Origin: Paramacrobiotus metropolitanus
Taxonomy: Eukaryota > Tardigrada > Eutardigrada > Parachela > Macrobiotidae
Direction of reading: 5' to 3'
DNA: 64,000 nt
Assembly: GCF_019649055.1 (NCBI RefSeq)
Contig: NW_026570251.1
Span: 558,001-622,000 of the forward strand
Every line of letters starts with the position of its first letter. Position 1 is the stretch's first letter. Of this stretch, positions 1-9,017 are shown in pieces. The position numbers were made by a program, and so were the translations under genes. Under the pieces are notes generated by a model that saw only the letters and a list, made by a program, of their open reading frames with translations, did not search any database and had not been told where the DNA came from.

Positions 1-1358
1 TGGTTCCGCCTTCTTTGGTTTAAGTATGGACGGGCCAGGCCTGGTAGGGCCAGGAACGTCTAAGTCCTTTGGTGGGCCACTCCACGCTGGTAGAGTGGGC
101 CTGGTTGGACGATTAAGTTCCAGGTTCTTTCGTGGTCCTCTCCAAGGTGGGAGTGACCGCTGCGAAGGAGGCTCTTCGGCTTCTGGAGGAGTCCTCTTCT
201 TCTTTTTGAACCTGGGCGACTGTGGACCACTTGTTGTGGCAGGAGTGGCTGGTTCTGGCCGTCCTCCTGTCGATTTCCTGTCCGTTGGTCGGACAACAAG
301 GGTGCCACCAGATGTGTCGCCTTCGATTGGTTTCGGGGTGGGCTGTGATGACACCGTTGGTGCATCAACAGCCATTGGACTTGTCGGTTCAACAGCCGGT
401 TGGACTAGTGTCGACTATGGTTCAGCCGGCTTCTCCGGCGAAAGCTCGAAGGTTTTATCAAGCAGACTCACGTCCATTTCGACGTCCTGCGGTGGAACTT
501 CTATACTGCTGTCCGCTGTAGCTGTTCCAGCAGTGTCCACGGTTTGGCTTGATGTTGGACCAGGCACCGTTAGGGCCTGGGCCGGATCAGCTGGAGTTGG
601 CTGTCCAACTGGTGCTGGGGCGACCGGTTCGTATGTCAAGGCCAAAGGTGCTGACGCAGACACTGGTGATGGTCGCCACTCGTTTACTGGGTCGAAGTCA
701 CTGGGGCGTGCCGTCGTTGACGGGCCAGGTCGTTGGACCTTCCAGTAATCTTCGATGAATTCTCGGATCCATCTTGTGGTGTGGTCCAAAACGGTTAACG
801 ATTGACCGGTAGGCATCGTACTGTTCGGAGTAAGATCCCTGAGCAGAACCAACCGTTGGGTAAGGCTCTGTTGCTGTTCTGTCAGCCTGACCGCTTCTGG
901 GTCGAATGGGCTGAGATCTTGGATCCGGTTAGTTAGGCGACGCTCAATGTCCTCGGCATCTCTAATGAGGTTTCTATTCCTCGTTGCCTGAGGGATCGTC
1001 ATCCTAATGGGTCCGGTGTCAGCATCGCGTAACCGTTGGTCCGCTGCTCCTTGTTCTTCGTCCCACTGTTGACGTATAGTACGAGGGGCCGGTTGATTGT
1101 CGTTATCCAGTTGGTTTAGTACAGGAAAGTCGTCCGCATAAGCCGGTCTGCCTTGCATAACGGTGGCCCTCATGATCAGTCCCAGGCGTTCCGCTATTTC
1201 TGGTGGCGGCGCCAGTGAGCCTGGTCTAGGGTGGACCTGTCGTTCTGGCGCGACCATATGGTCAGGCGGGGCTGTCAGTCCTGGTACTGGAATTGGATCT
1301 GGCATGTCGAACCATTCAATGTCGCTGTCGGTTTCGTGTCCGACGCGCTGGCTGGTCG
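1..1358 (-). CDS. 3' accessory block of the retroelement, distal part (Pro/Thr-rich, TAG-interrupted)
   Basis: The frame is open from about 1358 to the left edge except for one TAG at 415-417. Before the TAG are an acidic segment (ETDSDIEWFDMPDP), a charged helical region with many Arg/Gln/Asp (about residues 60-170 from the ATG at 1305), then Pro/Ala/Thr-rich low-complexity sequence. After the TAG the same frame continues for more than 130 codons, Pro/Thr-rich with a basic patch (FKKKRTPPE). It overlaps the preceding block in a shifted frame, with its ATG inside the last codons of that block. It lies where an env gene would be, but I see no signal peptide, membrane segment or furin-type site, so I do not call it env. 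Function unknown. Confidence 0.5.
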
Positions 1359-2570
1359 ACTAAGTACTGGTCCGGCTGCAAATCGTTCAGCCGGGATCCG
1401 CATGATTCTCAAAAACCGCATCCTCAATTCTTCCGCCGGTTGGCGTGTTGAGGAAAGTGTCGGCGTGAGAAGTCCAGTTTGTCCGACACGTGTTGGCTGC
1501 CCCGGTCGGGGTTTAGGCAACACGCGCCTAAGTGCTTCGTCGATCAGGCCAAGCTGGTACTGCCGGTTACGGAAGTCGCGCAGTGCTGGCGCGTCATTGG
1601 CCGTGTTTAATGGCTTGTCCATGAACCGCAGCATGGCCCGTCGAATCCTGGTTATGTATTCCAGGACGCGCTGGAATTCTAGGTCCAGCGCAACTTTTCT
1701 CCGTATAATAGCGACATCGATGCCCTTCAGGCTGGTGATGGCTTTGCGGATTTCCTTCTCTAAAAGTTCGCGTTCCAGAGGCGGTATGTCTGGATAAGCC
1801 CTTAGGTCGTACGGAGAAGATGCTGGTTCGCGTGGTTCCAGTCCAGTGGCTGTTAGCATTGCCTCGCCGGTAGACGTAGGCTGGGCCACTGGTAGCGCGG
1901 AAGGTTCCCCTGTCGTAGTGGTAACTACGACTGTTGGGTTCTCTGGAGGCGGTGATGGTGATGGCGCTGTGGCTTCTTTGGTCCTGGTTCTAAACCGGTG
2001 AGCCATCTTGTGATGCTCCAGTCGCCATCTTAATCTTTGCGATGCCGCCAATAGGACCTGACCGGTCTGGTCGTGCAACGGGAAGATTTCGTGCTGGGCC
2101 CGGCGGGTTGCGATTTCTTCGCTGAGTTCATGCGCTTGGCGCATGCATTCTTCTTGATCGATAATGATCTTCTAGATCAGCTCACGGTAGTGAGGACCGA
2201 TTCGGTCAAGTTCTCGAATGATGGTCTCCAATTCTTGGATAGCGTCCTCCATCTCCTTCAGATTGTCCTGAAGTTGGTAGAGTGGAGTCCGTCCGTCGGC
2301 CAAAAGTTCTGTAGGGGATTCGGTCCTCATTGGCGGGGTGGTTGGATCCATCTGGACGTCCCCTTCATCTTCATCTTCGTCTGGCATTGGCGACGACACA
2401 GGTTCTGTCGGTAGGACAGTCTGGTCACGCCCGGTCAACACTGGGTTCAGTGTTGGCCCTGCCGCTGGTTCCGGTTCGGCTAGGCCAAGTTGGGCCGCCA
2501 ATTCTGGTGGAACCTCTTCTGGTCGGTTGTAAACTGTGAGTCGTCCGTCCACGAATACCCGCAATGGTAA
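1275..2570 (-). CDS. 3' accessory block of the retroelement, middle part (coiled coil, TAG-interrupted)
   Basis: Continuous frame from about 2570 to a TGA at 1275, with one TAG at 2172-2174. Upstream of the TAG: a Pro/Glu region, an acidic run (PDEDEDEGD) and a heptad-like helix (LKEMEDAIQELETIIRELD). Downstream: another helical segment, a Thr/Pro-rich linker, then a long charged helical domain. Codon choice and amino-acid composition match on both sides of the TAG, so one original coding region is likely, broken by a nonsense change or read through. It is shifted -1 from the Pro-rich block before it; the switch falls near a GGG run at 2558-2560. Function unknown. Confidence 0.5.
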
Positions 2571-3232
2571 TCACGTAACCCGTCGGGCCGTGATGTGCTT
2601 GGCTGGGGTTCCGGCGTCGCTGGAGTTCTGTACGCCTCCGTTCCCGCTCGTGGAGATTCAATGGACGAGTCAGACGGCACCTGGCCCGTAGGGTCAGGTT
2701 GTGCCGCTGAAGGTGGGCTATACGGCGGTTGGCCATATGCCCCATATCCGCCATAAGGCGGTGGATATCCATAAGGTCCTGGCGGATACATCCACGGTGG
2801 TGGGTATCGCCATTGGTTTGGGTCCGGCTGCGGCTGGTTTGAAGGTCCAGGCGCAAGATACGGTGGATATCCATAATGTGGATTGTAGTATGGTGGCGGA
2901 GTAAACTGTGGCCGCGGTCCAGTATGGACCAGCGTAGTCGTGACCGTTGGCCCGACTGCCGCAGTTGTAAAAACCGGCTGGCTTGCCGAAGTGGTCGGTA
3001 GGCCACCATACAGTATTGGTTGAAGAGGGCCGGTACGGCCATGAGGATAACGTCGGACCGTTTGGCCCGACGTAGAGCTTGGCTGGCTGCCAGCTACTGC
3101 TGCGTTCACCAGGAGTCCGGTATCGTCAGAGAATGTCCCTGGCGGCCAATATTGTGGCGGAATGGCTCGAGGTGGCAGAGGCTGTGCCCGCGGTAGCGGC
3201 GTGTCGGCCCGTGAGCTGGGGCCGACTGACAT
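2480..3232 (-). CDS. 3' accessory block of the retroelement, proximal part (Pro/Tyr/Gly-rich)
   Basis: A 250-codon ORF starting with ATG at 3232, about 430 bases after the integrase stop. It is extremely rich in Pro, Tyr and Gly, with PPYY/GYPP-type repeats at roughly residues 105-180, and ends in a run that overlaps the next block in a shifted frame. Such low-complexity sequence suggests a disordered or self-associating region, as seen in some gag or structural proteins, but no family is recognised. It may be the N-terminus of one long polyprotein made of the three 3' blocks. Confidence 0.5.
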   Translation of the reverse strand: MSVGPSSRADTPLPRAQPLPPRAIPPQYWPPGTFSDDTGLLVNAAVAGSQPSSTSGQTVRRYPHGRTGPLQPILYGGLPTTSASQPVFTTAAVGPTVTTTLVHTGPRPQFTPPPYYNPHYGYPPYLAPGPSNQPQPDPNQWRYPPPWMYPPGPYGYPPPYGGYGAYGQPPYSPPSAAQPDPTGQVPSDSSIESPRAGTEAYRTPATPEPQPSTSRPDGLRDYHCGYSWTDDSQFTTDQKRFHQNWRPNLA

Positions 3233-3661
3233 AGTAGCCAGCTGCTCAGCAGTTAAGTTAGCTCTGATATTCGGTACCTATACACTCGGAGGCCGGTTAG
3301 ACGACCGAGTAGAAGATCCGCCCGACCGGGATTCCGGTCGTGAATATGGATGTGGTCGGTTGCTTCGGTCGGAGTCATCTGAGCGATCAGTGTGTCGGCG
3401 TCCTTCCATCGTTGAATGGGGCGCTGTCACGAGACGAATCACGCGGTGTTAGACTCCTACCTATTGGTTAGTTTACTGTACGGTTAGCTACTTCTAAGCT
3501 ACCATATCCGTTATCGGACCAGGTTAAGCTACTTCTAAGCTACTGGTCGTTTGGAGTTAGGTTAGTTAATTTTAGGTTAGTTAGTTTCGATAGCAGATCA
3601 CGGTAGCGATCGTGGGACTTTAAGGTTAGTTAAAATAATTCTAAGTCTACCATGTCAGATA
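3233..3661 (-). other. Non-coding spacer between integrase and 3' block
   Basis: No credible coding frame. It holds internal repeats: AGCTACTTCTAAGCTAC-type words near 3486-3500 and 3526-3542, and TTAGGTTAGTTA-type words at 3550-3630. At 3651-3666 lies an exact 16-base copy of the LTR/primer-site junction sequence found at 14009-14024. This spacer is where a splice acceptor or internal promoter for the 3' block would be expected, but none can be proven by eye. Confidence 0.5.
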
Positions 3662-6316
3662 TTATTTTACGTCATTCTGTCCAGCCTTATCAACCGCCTT
3701 GTCCAGTACGTCCGGTGGGACTGTACTGGGCTTGTCCGATACGTCCGGTAGGCCCGTATTGGACTTCTGCTTTTTGCTCTTTGAGACTTTCTCAGATTTT
3801 TCCCGTCCCGTGGTTATGCGGGTGAGCAAGCCTTTATCCGCCTCATCATCAGCAACCACGTCCTCTTCTAGGACTTGCTGGGCCGTAAGGGTTGCCTTAG
3901 GCTTCTTGGGCGTCTTCGGTCTTTTGGGCTTTTCTTTGGGCGCCGTGACCACTTTTGGCTCTTCGATCGCCACTGGCTTGTCCGTGACGGATGTCCCTTT
4001 TTCTGGTTCCGCCGGGGCCAAAGTTGGGTCAATGACGGTTATTGGCTGGTTTTGAAGCTTGGTCAGCGCTGGTGTCTCGAAATTCGGTTTGGCCTTTCGA
4101 GGTCGGCCTGGGCCACGCTTCACTATATTGGCTGGGTCCGAAGTCTTTGGGTCAGGTGGGCCATAGCCTGGGATTTGCAAAATCTTTTGCTGCTCCGCCA
4201 CAAGTTTCTTGGACGGGCCCTTTCCGGGCTTTTGCTTCTTCAGCAATTTCTCCAGTTTACTCTGGGCGCGTGGGAGCTCTGCGTTTTGTCCCGGCTCTGC
4301 CTTGTTGTTGCACCTTTCCGACTCTGTGGGTTGAGGTTCCGCGTCGCCGCCCTTCTTTTTGGTTGAGCGAGTTATTCTGCGACTCGGGCCTTCCGGGTTA
4401 AGGTATGGCTTCAAGCGATCGACACATACAGTGTGTTCCACACCGGTGTCTCGCTCTCGGATCCAGTAAGTGTTCGGCTTGGGTATGCCGATGACGATGT
4501 AGACGCCTTCCAACTTACTTGGGTTAATCGGGTCGTCTACCATATTCTTCAGGGTGACCAAGTCCCGCTTTTTGAACTCGGCCTGCGACCTCTTTTTGTT
4601 GTAGATGGCCGCATCCCTGAGGAATCCTTCTTCGATCCGCGTTTTCGCGATTTCATGCGCCCGGTTCAGGCGCTGTTGCATCCTCTGGACGCAACGTTCG
4701 TTCGTCGTAAAAGTTTTTGGGACGTTGGTCCCAGCGAGGACGTCTTGTGGTATGGTCATTTCTCGTCCATATAGCATGTGATATGGCAAGAATCCAGTGG
4801 TTGCGTGAACGGCACGGTTCATGCCGGAGATCACGTAGGGTAGGGCCCGGTGCCAACGATGTTCGTCGCCAGCGCCGCCAAAGTTCCGAATTTCGTCCCA
4901 GATCGTTTGCATCTGGCGTTCGACTTGGCCTTGGCCCTCTGGATGATAAGCGGATCCGAAGGTCTGTTCAATGCCGAAGATTTTCGCCACTTTGGCGAAA
5001 GATTCTGCCGTAAAATGCTTGCCCCGGTCGGAGTGCATGGTATGCGGCATGCCGTACTTTAGTACGACTTCTTCGACAAAGAACTTCTCAAATTCTTTGG
5101 CCGAGTTTGTTTTGGTCGGCCGGGCTATGGTGAACTTCGTCATTTGGTCGACCACCACAGCGATGTACCGGTATTTCTTTGTTTGGGTCACCGGTAGAAG
5201 ACCTTTAAAGTCGGCGAAGACGCGGTACCAGGGCGCAACAGCTTCGGTCGGCTGCAGCTTACCGTAGGTAGCTCGCCGCGGTACTTTGCCGAAGATACAC
5301 GTCTGACATCGGTCGATGTAGTCGTGTATGTCGCAGCTCATACGGTCCCAGTAATACCTGAGCTTGGCTGCCTCGATGGTCTTGCGGTATCCGAAGTGGT
5401 TCCCTGTTTTTCCATCATGGAGGGACTGGATAATGTTTTTCCGCATAAACAGAGGGACAACGAATCTCCTTTCGAGTTTCGCGTTGATTTCGGTGAGTCG
5501 GTAGAGCACACCTTTGTCCATCTGATAATGTTCGGGTAATTTGGACCTCTTATCCATTTCGCTTTGATGTTCCAACTCATGGATTTTCTTGGCCAGAGTT
5601 GGATCGCGATGTTGCATCCGTCGCAGTTCTTGCGCGGTGCGGTCCGTGACTTTTTCTGGACACGGTGGGACTTCGGGCTCTGGCTCTCCCGGTGTGGGCG
5701 CCGGTACATTGATGACCCGTATGTCCGCCGTGCTGAATTCATTCCAATCACTGATTGCGTTACAATCAGGAAGGAGAGGCTCATCCCATTCATATGCGGA
5801 GTCCTCGTCAGTTACTTGCAGCCTGCGCACCTTTATAATGCGTGCTGGGATCTCGTCTTTATAGTCCTCGAAGTTGGGGACTTGGTCCAACTCTGCGTGT
5901 GGGCCTTTGTCGTCGTCCCGTTCGAGTGGCCATCTGGACAATGCGTCGGCGTTGTCACAGAATGTGCCTGGTTTGTACTCGATGGTAATGTCTCGTCCCT
6001 GTAAGGCGAGGGCCCATCGAGTAAGACGAGGATTGATGCTGGGCCGGTTAGACTCGCATCTAAGCAGGTTGGTTAGGGCTCTATGGTCCGTCCTTACGGT
6101 AAATGGCCCGTGGTCGATGTAGTGCTTAAACTTTTGGACGGCCCATACTACGGCTAAGCATTCCCATTCGATCACGCCGTAGTTCTTCTCAGCTCCATGT
6201 AGGACACGGCTTGCGTAGGCAATTGGCCTCGAGTTCTGGCTGAGTATGGCTCCGATGCCAGCGCCACTTGCATCACATTCGATGGTGGTCTGCTTGGTCG
6301 CATCGAATTTGGCCAA
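3662..6316 (-). CDS. Retroelement pol C-terminal part: RNase H and integrase with AT-hook tail
   Basis: 884 codons. Residues 1-130 are RNase H (ECDASG with catalytic Asp15, TDHRAL near 80, NADALSR near 120). Integrase follows: HHCC zinc module at about 299-338, catalytic Asp near 365 (FADFKG), Asp near 428 (HSDRG) and Glu near 464, fitting D,D35E spacing. A GPY/F-like module (about 575-640) precedes a roughly 240-residue Lys/Pro-rich tail with an AT-hook core GPGRPRK near 732. Integrase inserts the cDNA; the tail may guide it to chromatin (inference), replacing the chromodomain found in many relatives. The frame is -1 relative to the RT ORF, which stops 21 bases upstream; no initiating ATG is expected because RNase H is normally fused to RT. 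Confidence 0.9.
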   Translation of the reverse strand: MAKFDATKQTTIECDASGAGIGAILSQNSRPIAYASRVLHGAEKNYGVIEWECLAVVWAVQKFKHYIDHGPFTVRTDHRALTNLLRCESNRPSINPRLTRWALALQGRDITIEYKPGTFCDNADALSRWPLERDDDKGPHAELDQVPNFEDYKDEIPARIIKVRRLQVTDEDSAYEWDEPLLPDCNAISDWNEFSTADIRVINVPAPTPGEPEPEVPPCPEKVTDRTAQELRRMQHRDPTLAKKIHELEHQSEMDKRSKLPEHYQMDKGVLYRLTEINAKLERRFVVPLFMRKNIIQSLHDGKTGNHFGYRKTIEAAKLRYYWDRMSCDIHDYIDRCQTCIFGKVPRRATYGKLQPTEAVAPWYRVFADFKGLLPVTQTKKYRYIAVVVDQMTKFTIARPTKTNSAKEFEKFFVEEVVLKYGMPHTMHSDRGKHFTAESFAKVAKIFGIEQTFGSAYHPEGQGQVERQMQTIWDEIRNFGGAGDEHRWHRALPYVISGMNRAVHATTGFLPYHMLYGREMTIPQDVLAGTNVPKTFTTNERCVQRMQQRLNRAHEIAKTRIEEGFLRDAAIYNKKRSQAEFKKRDLVTLKNMVDDPINPSKLEGVYIVIGIPKPNTYWIRERDTGVEHTVCVDRLKPYLNPEGPSRRITRSTKKKGGDAEPQPTESERCNNKAEPGQNAELPRAQSKLEKLLKKQKPGKGPSKKLVAEQQKILQIPGYGPPDPKTSDPANIVKRGPGRPRKAKPNFETPALTKLQNQPITVIDPTLAPAEPEKGTSVTDKPVAIEEPKVVTAPKEKPKRPKTPKKPKATLTAQQVLEEDVVADDEADKGLLTRITTGREKSEKVSKSKKQKSNTGLPDVSDKPSTVPPDVLDKAVDKAGQNDVK

Positions 6317-6336
6317 TATTGGATTTGGGGCTTCCG

Positions 6337-8907
6337 TTAGACCTTTTTGATTTCATTGAACTCGGCGGTGTGGGCGTCGGTCCAGTCGTTCTTCACTGAG
6401 CTTTCCTTCCGCAGGAGTTCGTACATTTTGGAGGTCTTCTGGGCGTAGCCCTGGATGAACTTCCGGTAATAGTTAGCGAGTCCAAGGAACGAGCGAAGTT
6501 GACGCTCGGTCTTGGGCGGTAGTTTTTCGGCGATGGCCGCTACCTTCTCGGGGTCGGTATGGACACCGTCCTTGCTAACGATGTGTCCAAGGAATTGGAG
6601 TTTTTCCATTCCAAATTCGCATTTCGACGGTTTTATCGTGAACCCGGCATCTCTGAGGCAGAGGAGCGTGTTTCTGAACGCTTTCCTGAATTCCTCGAAT
6701 GTCTTGCCGAAGAATATCACGTCGTCGATGTATGCGAAGACGCCGCCTAGCTTGCGGGCCGGCGCCATAATCTTATCCATTGTCATCTGGAATGTGGCTG
6801 GCCCATTGCAGACGCCAAACGGCATTCGTTTGAACCGGAACATCCCTTCTGGAGTCACGAAGGTAGTGTAGTCCATGGACGCTGGATCCATAGGGATTTG
6901 CCAGAATCCGGACTGACAATCTACCTTGCCGTAGTAGGCGTTTCCTGCGCATTGATCCAGAAGTTCGTCTGGACTGGGCAGTGGGTAATTGTTCTTCTTG
7001 GTCACCGTGTTCAGCTTTATATAATTTATGCAGAACCGGGTGCCCATGGTCCCGTCGCCGTTTTTCTTCGAAGCGAGGACCACTGGGAAACTCCACGCTG
7101 CCATGGACGGTTCAATCACGCCTTGGTCCAGCATTTCCTGGACGTGCTTATTAATGAACTCTCGTCCCTTCCAACTCGTTCGGGTTGGGTTCATTTTAAT
7201 TGGTGCAGCGTCGCCAACTTCTATGACGTGGGTCACTCCTTTGACGTTACCATAAGGCTTTTTGGACGTCGGGAATATGGCCCTGAGTTCCCATAAGTCC
7301 TGACGGAGTAGAGCAGTCTGCTCCTCGGTCAGGTGGTCGCCAAAATGTGCGTTGGCGATGTGGGCGCGGATTTCACGCTCCACTTCTGGATCTTCCTCTC
7401 CGGTTTGGAGGGAGTTGATCTTGGCGTAATCTACGTCCGAGATTTCCTCGTATGGCTCCACTTGGCCCATGTTAACTCCTTTCCGGAGTATATGGGGCTC
7501 TTTGGAGTAGTTTGACACCAGTATGGTGAAACTAGTGCCATCATGCTGGACTGGTCCGTCGAGCATGGCCAGACTCCGTTTGGTGTCTTGGCTTCCAAGG
7601 TACACAAGTTTCTGTCTTGGGTCGACAGGGAAATCGATGCTGACTTGGACCGGGGTGATGGACTCCGGTGGGAGTTCCACTTTTACAGTTGCCCGGACCA
7701 TAGCATGGTCATTAATGGTGCGGTACCGGTTTGGATTATTCCCTGCCGCTTTTGGCCATGGTAGGGCGTCAACATTGGGAATGGACCAATCTACTCTGTC
7801 CTCCTTGATGTCTGGCTCATATATGTCACTGTAGTACATATGGCCAATCTTTGCACCTTTGTAGAGGATTTGGTCACGTCGGGACTTATTTTGGACCTGG
7901 ATCCACGCATGTTCGCTATTTCGAGTTTGGACCTCCGCTTCGATCGGTAAGATCAAGCGGCGTGGTTGTCTCAGCGATTTAAAGTGGATTGGCCGTCCCG
8001 GGTCCATAGTCCGATAGGACCGGACCTTAATCCAGCAAGTTGAGTAGGCTGGTAGAGTGTACCTCTGATGAACGAAGACAACTTCTCTCTCCTCCTTAAG
8101 GCAGTCCGTTGGACTTTCTGTCCGCAGTTTGCGGATTATCGGTGCCTCGGCCCGGAGTTGGAGAATTTCTGTGTCCTCTTCGTCATCACTTGACTCCTCC
8201 GATGATTGGTTATCGGAGTCCGTGTCCGGTGAGTCACTTGAGCTTTGGACGTCCGAATCGGTAGACTCGAGTTTGTCGTCTTGCCCAGGTTTTGGCTCGC
8301 CCTTGTCCTCGTTAGAGGTTGGCGGCCTGCCGGTCACCGTTGGTGCCGGTGTGGTCATAAGATCCACTTTTTGGATCTCTGGCGTCCCGGTTGTGATTTC
8401 CTGTTTCTCAGGTTCGTCCGGTTCCGCCAAAGTGGTTGGACGACTCCCGTTAGGGAGTGGCGAGGCTGGTCGGCCTCCTGCCCAACGTTGAGCGGAACGG
8501 GTCTGTATGGCCCGTATTACCGCCTCAACGCCGTCTCCACATAGAGGACAAGTCAGTTGGACTTCCCCCGACGAAGGGTCCTGCTCGTTCTGGCTGGTGT
8601 CCCTTCGGTGGCCTCTCTGTTCTGGGTGTGGACCATCATTGAAGCGCACTCTTGTCGCTATGTGCGGTGCAGCTTCTGGCAATGGTTCCGGTATAGTCCT
8701 GACGTTGGTCAGGCTCAAGTCATACTTTGACCATATACTGACGGTTAAGCCAGGATGTTGGGCCACTTGTCTTCGAAGTGTTATTATGTCATCGAAGAGA
8801 TCCGTGCACATCTTTTGGAGTGCTTTCGGAGCTTCCAGGTGGTACTCTCTGTATTCCCACACGAGGGCTAGACGTTCTTCCTCCCATAAAGCTCCTTCTT
8901 GGACCAA
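6337..8907 (-). CDS. Retroelement pol: reverse transcriptase
   Basis: 856 codons. The N-terminal 270 residues are a charged spacer with a CPLC pair near 120. Two similar beta-rich modules follow (about 279-360 and 406-480), each ending in a KG-x3-G motif (KGAKIGHMYY, KGVNMGQVEPY). The RT palm and fingers span about 556-770, with the catalytic YIDD near 724 and FLGHIVSKDG near 768; the connection begins at FLGLANYYRKF (about 803). This is typical Ty3/gypsy RT, copying element RNA to DNA. The frame is open upstream of the first start codon to about 9010, so it is expressed as an extension of protease. It ends at a TAA just after C AAA AAG, with RNase H in the -1 frame. Confidence 0.95.
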   Translation of the reverse strand: MVQEGALWEEERLALVWEYREYHLEAPKALQKMCTDLFDDIITLRRQVAQHPGLTVSIWSKYDLSLTNVRTIPEPLPEAAPHIATRVRFNDGPHPEQRGHRRDTSQNEQDPSSGEVQLTCPLCGDGVEAVIRAIQTRSAQRWAGGRPASPLPNGSRPTTLAEPDEPEKQEITTGTPEIQKVDLMTTPAPTVTGRPPTSNEDKGEPKPGQDDKLESTDSDVQSSSDSPDTDSDNQSSEESSDDEEDTEILQLRAEAPIIRKLRTESPTDCLKEEREVVFVHQRYTLPAYSTCWIKVRSYRTMDPGRPIHFKSLRQPRRLILPIEAEVQTRNSEHAWIQVQNKSRRDQILYKGAKIGHMYYSDIYEPDIKEDRVDWSIPNVDALPWPKAAGNNPNRYRTINDHAMVRATVKVELPPESITPVQVSIDFPVDPRQKLVYLGSQDTKRSLAMLDGPVQHDGTSFTILVSNYSKEPHILRKGVNMGQVEPYEEISDVDYAKINSLQTGEEDPEVEREIRAHIANAHFGDHLTEEQTALLRQDLWELRAIFPTSKKPYGNVKGVTHVIEVGDAAPIKMNPTRTSWKGREFINKHVQEMLDQGVIEPSMAAWSFPVVLASKKNGDGTMGTRFCINYIKLNTVTKKNNYPLPSPDELLDQCAGNAYYGKVDCQSGFWQIPMDPASMDYTTFVTPEGMFRFKRMPFGVCNGPATFQMTMDKIMAPARKLGGVFAYIDDVIFFGKTFEEFRKAFRNTLLCLRDAGFTIKPSKCEFGMEKLQFLGHIVSKDGVHTDPEKVAAIAEKLPPKTERQLRSFLGLANYYRKFIQGYAQKTSKMYELLRKESSVKNDWTDAHTAEFNEIKKV

Positions 8908-8960
8908 GTCGTCCAGTTCTTGGGCGAATGGTCCGTATTGTTCGGCAATCTGCGGCCACG

Positions 8961-8981
8961 TTAGTGGTACACCTTTTTTTC
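8961..8981 (-). promoter_or_regulatory. Possible second -1 frameshift site (protease to RT)
   Basis: In the protease frame the sequence reads GAA AAA AAG, containing the slippery heptamer A AAA AAG (8973-8979), followed by a stop four codons on (TAA 8961-8963). The -1 frame is the RT frame. Only weak structure is visible downstream (CCAC/GTGG). The run of seven A makes a sequencing or replication deletion equally plausible, and the upstream TGA at 9018 weakens the functional reading. Confidence 0.35.
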
Positions 8982-9017
8982 GAGCCAGCCCTCTTCTAGG
9001 GCAAGGAGTCGGTCAGC

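Noticed and set aside
1-3232. env gene of an errantivirus-like element
   Set aside because: No signal peptide, transmembrane segment, cleavage site or Cys pattern; sequence is Pro-rich and coiled-coil.
6343-6349. Programmed frameshift between RT and RNase H as a firm call
   Set aside because: C AAA AAG is not a canonical heptamer and no relative expresses RNase H that way; a lost base is simpler.
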